In this document: positions 46,173 through 55,707 of the stretch, piece after piece | How positions within the stretch are numbered: position 1 is the first letter of the stretch | How the letters are laid out: the number at the start of each line of letters is the position of its first letter | DNA from: Podaxis mareebaensis | Lineage: Eukaryota; Basidiomycota; Agaricomycetes; Agaricales; Agaricaceae | Reading direction: 5' to 3' | DNA: 64,000 nucleotides | Assembly: GCA_018524725.1 (NCBI GenBank) | Contig: JAEUWP010000535.1 | Location: 1 to 64,000 of the forward strand | The notes under the pieces: generated by a model | Told to the model about the DNA's origin: nothing | Database searches by the model: none | Seen by the model: only the letters and a program-made list of their open reading frames with translations | Translations under genes and position numbers: made by a program

Positions 46173-47556
46173 TCACAGAGCTTCTTTTCTCTCCCTTTTG
46201 TGTTGCATCGAGCCTCGCGAAGATCCCTTACTGGTTCCTTCGTCCAACTCGTGCGATTCCTCAATCACCTCCACAGTTCTCCCAATCTTAATGCCTGTGT
46301 TCGTACCAGCATTTGAAGTCGCGGGATTTTGGTCTCCAAACCCTGGGTTCCGACCAAATTGTATCGTTGAAATCATGGATCTCGAGTTTAGCCCAGGATC
46401 GTACGTGAACCGACTGTCGGTAGTTAATAATTCTTTCCGAGGTTGACGGTCGGAAGAGCGTTCTCCTCGGTTCCAATGCTGTTTTCTTGTCCAGACAGTC
46501 GCAAACACGACTCCAATGATCGCGACGTACTGTGGATTCCAGTGAGTAGTTCCGAATTTATCATGAAAGGATCCACTCACATTGTTTGCAAGAAGAACAT
46601 AGGACCCATTTACGTATGAGGGATCGGAAGCCATCAAAACGATGGAAGCAATATTCATGACAATTCTAAGGAACGTGAGTGGCGTCTCTCTCGATGAAGG
46701 AAGAGTATACCCACGGAAAAACGAAGTTTCCAAGGGCAATAAGGAAGAGAGAACGAAGGTATGACAAGAGGGATCCTGTGTCAAGTCAGAAACAGCTAAA
46801 TATCTCCGTGAAGGGGTGCCAATGAAAGGGCGTACTGCTTTTAATCACAAACACCTCCGATTTCCTCGAACTACGGAACTCCCAGATCTTATACAAGAAG
46901 AAGAATGATGCATACCTATCCGTGTCAGAGCAAGTTAGTAGCCTAGCCCACCAAGGAAATGGGAGAACCGCATACGCATTATCCATCATTTGCATCGTCC
47001 ACTCCGACAAAATGAACGGGTTCTTCGGCCATATGGATTCAGCGGCTGCAAAGACACTGGAAGAAGTACGAGTCTTTTGGACGAATATGCACAGATACGT
47101 GACAACTACGATAAACCGAGCACATTTGATTGCTAGAGGAAAGGCAAAAATCGCTGCTAGTGTCCGCTTTGGTGTAATGGATATCGGATAAAACGCGAGA
47201 ATGCGCAGGAGTAGGATGGAATCGATGAATACAGGAGAGACAAGTGCAAAGGCAACGACACTTGTGAGAAGAGCAATGGATACAGGTCGGAGAGGAAATA
47301 TCATCTGTATAGTCTGCAGTGCTGCATTGAGGGCAGCCTCGATGATACCACTACAGCACGCAAAGATATTCAGGACGAAGATTGGGTTACGACGGGACTG
47401 AGGTGGCGTGAAGACGAAGAGTGTGATGATGAGCGGGACGAGGACGGCCCCCAAGGGTGTGACTACCAGGATGGAGTATAATGAGAGCTTGATGGCTTCG
47501 ATGCCGTTGAGTCCTGGCGGAGGGGGAGGTGGGAGTTGAACACTGGTGTCCGACAT
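46173..47556 (-). CDS. Seven-helix membrane protein 7TM1, 387 aa
   Basis: Five exons: 47556-46976, 46915-46836, 46775-46715, 46665-46581, 46529-46173. A proline-rich start (about residues 8-14) precedes seven hydrophobic stretches, including VTPLGAVLVPLIITLFVF and a long span with FIDSILLLRILAFYPI. The last helix (YVAIIGVVFATVW) is followed by a polar tail of about 100 residues. Topology resembles the GPCR-like proteins expanded in Agaricomycetes, but I do not recognise a named domain and no ligand can be inferred. The paralogue at 58564 shares all intron positions and nearly all exon lengths (581, 80 versus 77, 61, 85, 357 versus 363). Confidence 0.85.
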
Positions 47557-50353
47557 GACACCCAAAGTTATTGGGGATCCTGATCCAAGTGTCTGAAGGT
47601 GTTGGTAGCGTGTGTTCTCGAGGGCGGGTGTATCCGTAAGCTTTTGTACTATCTTCGGGGGCGTGTGTATACAGCAAGCTTCCGTACTATCGAGGCCTAT
47701 TTCGCTGCATTCTTCTCTCCGAGCCCCCCAGGTTTATCCCCGCTTAATCAAAAGGACTATTTTTGCAACCTGCTTGGTGGACCCATTCGGCCAGCACGGT
47801 AACACCTCTTCGCTTCCAGCTTTAGACCTCGAGATAGACATGCGTCAACCTCTGATGGAACACAGAGTTCTTCTGGCAGATCGTTTGTGCGAGATAGACA
47901 TCTGGTTTCAAGGACATGACATTTCCATCCAGCATAGCCCACACTCTGTTTCCTAAGTTCTTTAGCACGCGCTTGTTTTACCTGAGTCTGAAGTGTGAAA
48001 ACCAGGATAGACTATATGCTCCATGATGGAAATCGTCAACCTCCTAAAACCTTTATGGTGTGATTTGCCTTCCGTCTTTGGCCATTGGTTGTAGCTATTG
48101 GCCGGTTGATGCAGTCGCATGTATCAAGCATCTTCTGTCGTAATTTTGGTAGGCTCCATCAGCTGATTGTCTCGTATGGCGAGCCAGACACTTCTAATTT
48201 CAGGCCTACACACCCGCGTTGTGATCGCATCTACGCGCTCACAGATTTCCTCTAGATATCAGAAATATCCGTAGCACAGCCGCACCCCGGCCGTGCACGA
48301 GGTTTAAGAAAGTAGCTCGGAACCAAACTTGTGGCCAGGCGGGACAGCCTATGCTTGAATACGAGTGCTTGTCTGAGGTCTGCTGAACCAATAATATGCC
48401 CAGTTGGCCACGCTACTTTGTGTGTCACGTGGTCAGTCGTTGTTGTTGTTGTTGTTGAATTCTACATTTCTATACCGCTACAAGCAAACCTACTGCTAAG
48501 ACGCGGTGGGCATATTCTGAGCTAACAGATTATCTACGCCCCTCGGCAGGGTGGTATCTACTGGTAGTATAGAGAGGTTCTGAGGTGGAATGTGGAGGAG
48601 TCTAGTAGAGGGGTTGATCGTGCAGGAAGGTAGATGTAGAGTATTGTAGGGCGTTGTCAGGCGCTACGGTGGAGGAGTGGGTCAGTCGTTGTTGTTGTTG
48701 AATTCTACATTTCTATACCGCTACAAGCAAACCTACTGCTAAGACGCGGTGGGCATATTCTGAGCTAACAGATTATCTACGCCCCTCGGCAGGGTGGTAT
48801 CTACTAATAGTATAAAGAGGTTCTGAGGTGATATGTGGAGGAGTCTGGTAGAGGGGTTGTTTGTGCGGGAGGGTAGATGTAGAGTATTGTAGGGCATTAT
48901 CAGGCGCTACGGCAGAGAAGTGAATATAATCATATGAAGCATAATTATAAGGATAATAAAAGTTAAGGTGTGGGAGAAGGGAAGTAGTGGGAGTGAAGAA
49001 GAAGCGGCAGGAGATGATGGGACGTGGTCAGTCTCACCGTTGAAAAACATTGCAAGTTAGCATTTGGAACAACCAGTCGGGACAGTTGTATCATTTACAC
49101 TGAATTGAAGTGCTGATGTCGAAGAAATCCCTTTCAGTGAGAAATGAAGGAGTGGTTTCTATGATAGTGTGATACATTACCTCTTCTCAGTAATAGTAGG
49201 AATGGCTAATATTTTCCAGGCTTTCGAGTTGCGGACGGTCACAAGCTCTCTTGGAACGAACAGTGTGGATATCTCACCCTCGGCTGTCGAGCTCTCAAAA
49301 TATGTATGGCAGAAGATCATTCCCCACAGCCTTCTGTGCGCACAAGTAGCAAGGCGAGCGTATCAAAATTCTGTCAGAGTTATGGATGATAGATTACATT
49401 GAAACGAGAGTTCAAGCCTGGACGAGGTAGGGGTAACAACATAGGGCCCATTGACTCCAGTGGGATCAATCATTCTCAAACGAAAACAGCGTATCTATGC
49501 ACCACGCGGTAAGGTTGTGCCCCCTAGTCGGCGTGAGTATAACAACGTAGGGCGTTGCTGCGAGGATGTGATAGCACACATAGCTCTAGCAAGGTGTGAC
49601 CTTAAGAGAGAGAGACTGAAAATACTGAACCCGGGCCTTGAGTCCATAAAATTCCACAACAATGGAGGGAAATAAGGACTCGGAGGAACCGGATAGCGAG
49701 GCCTAGCGCTCACTTGGTCACTGCTTGCGGTTTGCATGAATCATTGGATAGTGGAGCGCGATGTGCCCGTCGAGTCAGTCGCCCGGAAATAGAGTGCAAC
49801 ATAACTAGTATGGCGTGGAGCGTTGAAGATGCCTGCCGAGTGGGAGAAGGTATGACTGGCGATTACAAATTCGGCAGCCATCCGGTCTCCACATAGCCTC
49901 GGCGCTCAGGCATCTGTTGTTTTCCTCTATGGGCGTAACACCACACGCTTAGACATCAGCCGCTCCTTGTTGAGCACACTTTCTATCCTCACCCATGGAG
50001 CGTACGATAGACCCAAGCTCTATATCGCATCTGCGACTATCGAACGCCCTATTCTGGAAAGCGCGACTATACAATGTCTATTCGCTGTCATGCGTGTCTG
50101 TAGTGGCAAAAGCGGCACTTGCAACAAATCTCGGTAACATTGAACTCCAACGTTAAGCTTCCTGATATAAAGGTGGCCTTGAGGTACTTATAGGCTGCGG
50201 TCTATGTGGCAGTGTATTCAAACATATCCCAGAACTATTTGGAGAATTGTATTTTCGTATTCTTGCGGAGTCAATGCATAACATATTTCAGGAATAAAAG
50301 GCACAATCGCTCCTAGGACCCTTGTGTTTCCCTCCCATATGAATCGGGCCGGG
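47557..50353. other. 2.8-kb intergenic region with tandem repeat
   Basis: Apart from the 243-bp tandem repeat at 48431-48916, I see no gene. ORFs such as 49169-49402 and 49451-49675 are short and not splice-consistent. It contains the upstream regions of the divergent 7TM1 and TLP2 genes, including a TATA-like TATAAA at 50166-50171. Confidence 0.5.
48431..48916. repeat. Two tandem copies of a 243-bp unit with (GTT)n start
   Basis: Unit 1 runs from about 48431 to 48679 and unit 2 from 48680 to about 48916. Each begins GGTCAGTCGTTG with a GTT microsatellite (two more triplets in unit 1), then shares a closely matching block with landmarks such as GAATTCTACATTTC and TATCTACGCCCCTCGGCAGG, and ends in CAGGCGCTACGG. 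Landmarks are offset by 243 bp. Few substitutions separate the copies, so the duplication is recent. No coding content was found. Confidence 0.85.
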
Positions 50354-51653
50354 ATGGAGCTCTCGTTGGTAATTGCTGCTCTGGTGTCCCCTTCAGGTGC
50401 GCGCACGTTTACGGTGAGCAAGGTCCACCTTTCAAGGACCACGGCTAATTTCCTACTTCTAGGTCAGCAATGCATGTCCATTCACAATTTGGTCGGTATT
50501 AAGTTATACGCTTAAGTCTTTGTCGAGCTGATATCTGGTCTCCAGGCCAGCGGTACGTTATTACTAATCATAGGTGTATGCGTTGCGGTTTCACGGAAAA
50601 GTGCAGATATTCACCGACCTGAGTATGGGCCAAAACATTCCCGATCAAGCTGCTGGGTATTTCTGACATTCTCTGTGGTGAGGTGAAGCTCATTCATGCC
50701 GTGCCCAGTTGGGAAGCTCTCCCAGCTACGTCAGTGAGTTTCGCTGCTCCTGACAATTGGAAAGCAGGAAGGATCTGGGTATGCACAATCCTTGGCGAAA
50801 TTCTTGGTTAATGACCTCTGAATCAACTTCCTGGGATTTAGGGCCGCCGAAACTGTGATTTCAGCACGAATTCGGGTCCAGGTTCATGCCTTGACGGAGG
50901 ATGTAACGGAGGACTTGTCTGCGACCCCCATATAGGAACCGTTGAGTATCCAGCGGATTTGCAAAGCTGCTGTGACTTGAACCAATGCTATAGGGCGTTC
51001 CCCCGGCCACTGTTGCCGAATGGACCCTTGAAGGCGACGGAAATAGAGATTTCTACGATGGTTGGTATCTTGTCCCCTCCTCGAAGGCTGAAAGCGACTG
51101 CTTATGAGTACAGTTTCGCTCGTTGACGGTTACAACCTTCCGATGAAGATCACTAACAACAAGGGATGTCCCGTGGCAGATTGCCCCATCGATCTCGGAC
51201 CGAACTGTGAGCTCTACCACTTGGGACCAACATCTCAGCTGATGATTTGCTTTAGGCCCCGACTCATTAAAAGGTCCCTTCGACTCCGCAGGATTCCCCG
51301 TCGGGTGTCAGAGTGCTTGTTCTGCCAACCTCGATGGTAATCAGGGTATGTCTTAGCCTATGGTATGGATTATTTATGACTGATGCACATGCTCTCTCAT
51401 GCCAGCTGACTCTCCCAATTGTTGTTCTGGGAGTCATATAGCTACAGCAACTTGTCCACCATCTGGTACGCTCGGCCCACCGGGATGCAAGTGAAGAATG
51501 CTCAAAATCTTTTTAGGTGTTGCCTTCTACGATTACTTCAAGGGAAACTGTCCGAACTCCTACGTCTATGCTTTCGATGAATCGAGTGGCACGGCGCTCT
51601 GGACTTGCGATTCCGGTCTCAAGGCCGATTATACCTTAACCTTTTGTCCTTGA
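50354..51653 (+). CDS. Thaumatin-like protein TLP2, secreted, 253 aa
   Basis: Eleven exons: 50354-50413, 50463-50491, 50546-50552, 50607-50656, 50709-50778, 50842-50940, 50994-51060, 51114-51206, 51256-51345, 51406-51465, 51517-51653. All ten introns sit at the same positions and phases as in TLP1, including the 7-nt micro-exon. The signal peptide starts MELSLVIAALV and ends before ARTFT. All 16 thaumatin cysteines are kept. It differs from its sisters in SHIATATC, where the others have STPQTC, and in CQSACSAN. Some donors are weak (GTTGAG, GTTGGT, GTCGGT), so splicing may be less efficient, but the frame is intact throughout. Confidence 0.9.
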
Positions 51654-52604
51654 ATGCTGCGCATGGTCGGCAAATGGTATGGAGCTGAAGTTAAATAGAC
51701 GTGAACAGAATTGCTTCCCGATTGCTGTCATGCTGTACGTTCCTCGCAATGACGCATACCTGGGACGCCCCGCAAGTTCCTGCACCCCACACAGGCAACC
51801 CCTGATTCAGTACTCAGTAACCGCAGGTGATCGGCGAAAAAACCCGGGCAATGCATTTTCAGAGTCGATTCCACCTCGAGGGCTCCACTTTCACGTGTCA
51901 CTCTCCAGAGCTCTCCAAGCAATTCGCCTAGAAGAAGGTTTTGGAGGAATACCCCGGAATACCTTTTTTGTCGCTCGAGGCAAAGTGAGCTAGTCCTAAT
52001 TTGGTTCCGCTAGCGGTGTCGGCCCGGATCTCGTCCCGCTCGGAGGTATCTCCCAAGTTCACGTCGTGTGCTCGAATTGGCGAACTGTCCACGAATTTGA
52101 ATTCTGCTGCGCCTAGTAACAACAGCGCTAGGATAGATAGGAGTCTACGAATCTCCTTTTTCGGCACCAAAACTTCGCAGTAATAGTGAAAGGGGAATCA
52201 AATCAGGTCCTACCAGACGTTCATCGGGGCAATGCCTACCATAACGGAAACTTCTGAATTCTCCCAGCAGATAGCAATTTTCCTCTATCATGATTGATTC
52301 CCGGTGAAGACGTACCATATGTTCCAGTGTACACGAGCTCAGGCCTGTGGGGTTTGTCTCCAAACCGTCCGCATGGACTTTCCTTAGCTGCGTTTAAGCT
52401 CTTACCGCAAGATTGGAATGTCCGTCGGATATGCTCCAGGAGCCTGCAGAACTGACATCACCAAATCGAAAGCGTATACACTGGGACCTCTACACACAAC
52501 AACAAGGTCTTATTTATCAACTGCGGTAGAGATATAAAAGCCAACTCGAATGTCCTGAAGTTCACTACAGGTATTGGATCTAACACTCGTTCACGCTCTC
52601 AACC
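51654..52604. other. Intergenic between TLP2 and TLP3
   Basis: It contains the TLP2 3' flank and the TLP3 promoter. ORFs on both strands (51679-51993, 51928-52170) overlap each other and have no recognisable content. Confidence 0.5.
52533..52539 (+). promoter_or_regulatory. TATA box of TLP3
   Basis: TATAAAA lies 66 bp upstream of the TLP3 ATG (52605), a strong core promoter match. Confidence 0.55.
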
Positions 52605-53881
52605 ATGAAACTGTTTCTACTCCTTGCGTTGCCCGGAGTTCTTGCTCGCCAATTCACGGTAGGCACCTAGCATCACCCTCCAGGCTGTTCATTTTATAAC
52701 GGTGCGATGTTAGGTTCGCAACAACTGCCAATATACAGTCTGGTACGTCTATGCCCGACCTGCTATTGTGCTCATTTGGTGATGTGATATCTCGAAGGCC
52801 TGCAATTTTTACCGATTTGAATGTTGCGCCGAACGTCCCCAACCATCCGTCTGGGTAAGTTCTCACTAGCGTTCTGGTAGCAAAAAGTGACCTATAGGGA
52901 CCAGCTGGGAAGCGAAGCCGGGAACTTCTGTCACTTTTACTGTTCCAGACAACTGGAAGGCTGGAAGAATCTGGGTGGGTACTCGTTCTTTGCGTTGATC
53001 CTGCGAAGCTTAACGTCGGTACTTAGGGTCGTACTGGCTGCGACTTTTCAAAGGACGCAGGTCCCAATTCCTGTATCACCGGAGGATGCAACGGCGGTAT
53101 GAATTGTGATCCCCGAACAGGAACCGTTAGTCCCCGAAGCAATCAGTCTGCTCTGTATTCTCAACGAATTTTGTCTAGGGGGTCCCACCCGCAACTTTAG
53201 CCGAATGGACGCTTGAAGCAGACCAAAATCAGGACTTCTATGATGGTAAGCTGATGAGTAAATCACTGCGAGTAACGAATACCCTGGCTGAGGCAAGGTA
53301 ATCAGTGTCGCTTGTGGATGGATTCAATCTCCCTATGCGCATCACCAATAACAAGGGGTGTCCTGTGGCCGACTGCCCTACAGATTTAAACCCGAACTGT
53401 GAGCAAACATGTGCTTGCTCAAGCTCATCGTCAACAGCTGATAAAACGTTATATTTTTCCAGGTCCTGCCCCGCTCCAAGGACCACGCGATCCGTCGGGC
53501 AAGAATATGGGCTGCAAGAGCGCGTGCTTCGCGAATCTTGATGGGAATCAAGGTATATTCAATATCCACTTCAAAAACCTGTTCCCCTGCTCCGTTCGTC
53601 GGTTAATCATGCGTCCTCTTGCCAGGAAATTCCCAGAATTGTTGCTCTGGAGACCACAGCACACCCCAAACCTGTCCTAGTTCCGGTGAGTCATATCTTG
53701 AGAGGTCCAGCCAAGTGGAAGGAGGTGGGCTTACCGAGATACAGGCGTTCAGTATTACAGCTATTTTAAGAATAATTGCCGCAACGCGTATGCATATGCA
53801 TATGACGAAGCAAGTGGAACAGCCCTCTGGACGTGCGACTCAGGCTTGAGGGCGGATTATACGCTTACTTTTTGCCCTTGA
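52605..53881 (+). CDS. Thaumatin-like protein TLP3, secreted, 251 aa
   Basis: Ten exons: 52605-52658, 52714-52742, 52798-52854, 52905-52974, 53027-53125, 53179-53245, 53306-53398, 53463-53552, 53626-53685, 53745-53881. Exon 3 (57 nt) equals the 7-nt micro-exon plus the following 50-nt exon of TLP1/2, so one intron is missing here. The signal peptide starts MKLFLLLALPGVLA. All 16 cysteines are kept. It is the most diverged of the four in loops (NCQYTVW, GRTGCDFSKDAG, PRDPSGKNMGCKS). Probable role as for TLP1; activity not shown. Confidence 0.92.
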
Positions 53882-54716
53882 AATTCCCAAGCTATGACGG
53901 CGGTTGAATTGAATGTCCTAGCGGAGGGGTTGCGAATCGTATATGAGCCATTCATAGTGAAGATTTGTAAAATAGAAAATAGTTCCGAGCTTCTTGAAAC
54001 ATGAATTTTGAATTTGGTTCCTGACTGCAGCGTGATACGCACGTGACCTTGAGAGTTAAGTTTGCCGGCTTGTTGCTCTTTCTGACGATACAATACTCCA
54101 GTCCTCTGCAGGAATGGTCTGCTATCATTCCTCAAGATCATATACTCGCACATCAGGAAATCCGTGCGCTGTGAACGGTGTCTTAGCTGTTGTTGTTGAA
54201 CGCTTGCCGGTGCCCCCACATGGGCTTGCCGTTTATCTTACGGAGCATGAACAGAATCAAGGTCGCCCAAGTAACCTCCGTCAAAAGTTCATGTGCTCTA
54301 GGCCATCCTATGAATATAATTGAACTCCGAACCAGCGTCCTAGCGACCGCCTGCGGAGGCATGTGACTGTCCAATGTCCACTTAGGTTAAGCGGTGCCAT
54401 CTTTCGGTCTGCTGGTTCTGCCTTAAGTCAAAAAAGTTGCCATCAAAACATATCATGCTTCGGAGCAGTTTCGTGTGACGCTTGACGCCTTCTGTCCGCC
54501 TTCAGACAATTCAATCAACTTCCTATGCCGGGGTTTGAGGCGCGTTCACGGCTATGTTGTAGCACATGGTGATTTGTCTTGTGACGGACATAGAATCATG
54601 CATTTGCTGTCTAGCTGGTCGTTCTTGCGGCTGTTATAAAGGGTGCGTCTTTTGGTACTCTGGACGTCAGTGGACTCATCCTCTGCTTGCTCTCTCTTGG
54701 TTCTCAACTTTCAACG
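53882..54716. other. Intergenic between TLP3 and TLP4
   Basis: No supported gene. The region before 54717 is the TLP4 promoter. The overlapping ORFs 53857-54219 (minus) and 54114-54323 (plus) show no domain. Confidence 0.5.
54635..54640 (+). promoter_or_regulatory. TATA box of TLP4
   Basis: TATAAA lies 77 bp upstream of the TLP4 ATG (54717) and is followed by a pyrimidine-rich leader, the arrangement of strongly expressed fungal genes. Confidence 0.55.
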
Positions 54717-55707
54717 ATGAAGCTTAATCTCGCTGCCTCTTTGGCTCTCGTTTCAGGCGCTGCGGCCCGTACTTTTACGGTTTACAACGCTTGCCCGTTC
54801 ACTATCTGGTGGGTCTCTATTCCACCGAGCTTGTCTCACCGGTACTGACCCTCATTTTTCAGGCCTGCCGTGAGTGCTTGAACGCCTGCCATTGATTCTT
54901 CACTCATGCATTTGTACTTGAACCAGATTTTCACGGATCTCAACGTTGGATCCGCCGTCCCGAATCATAAGACTGGGTGGGAGGCCCCAGCCTGGTCAGT
55001 CACCACCTTCACTGTCCCTGATAATTGGCGCGCCGGTCGTATCTGGGGTCGCCGCAACTGCAACTTTTCTTCAAATCCCGGCCCTAACTCCTGCCTTACC
55101 GGCGGCTGCAACGGCGGGCTTGAGTGCGATCCTCATACTGGCACTGGAGTCCCTCCAGCATCCGTCGCTGAGTGGACCCTCGGGGCTGCTGACGGTAACG
55201 ATTGGTACGACGGTGAGTCGTGTTGTGATTCGGCCTTAAGCATGTTTCTGACTGTCAGCTCCATATAGTGTCGCTCGTTGATGGCTATAACCTTCCTATG
55301 AGGATTTCCAACAACAAAGGCTGCCCAGTCGCTGAGTGCGCAACCGATTTGGGCCCTGACTGCCCTGCCCCTCTCAAAGGTCCTTTCGACGCTTCTGGCT
55401 TCCCGGTCGGCTGCAAGTCCGCCTGCTTCGCTAACCTTGATGGAAACCAAGGTACGGCGCTAGTGTTTCCACTTCAGCCCTGCTGCTCATACATTTCCGT
55501 CTTTTCCTAGCTAACTCCCCCAACTGCTGCTCTGGCCAGTACAGCACACCTCAGACCTGCCCGGCCTCTGGTGTTGCCTACTACGACTATTTCAAGTCCC
55601 GCTGCCCGAGGACCTATGTCTATGCTTACGACGAGAGCAGTGGCACCGCTTTGTTCAATTGCCCATCTAGCCTCAAGGCTGACTATACTCTCACTTTCTG
55701 CCCTTGA
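54717..55707 (+). CDS. Thaumatin-like protein TLP4, secreted, 254 aa, intron-poor
   Basis: Only five exons: 54717-54808, 54863-54869, 54927-55212, 55269-55451, 55511-55707. Exon sizes are exact sums of TLP1 exons (63+29; 7; 50+70+99+67; 93+90; 60+137), so six introns were lost precisely without changing the protein. The 7-nt micro-exon is kept. The signal peptide is MKLNLAASLALVSGAAA, the mature start RTFTVYNACPFTIW, and 16 cysteines are present. Codons end more often in C than in TLP1-3. With the TATA box and the low intron number this suggests strong expression, an inference. Family role as for TLP1. Confidence 0.95.
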
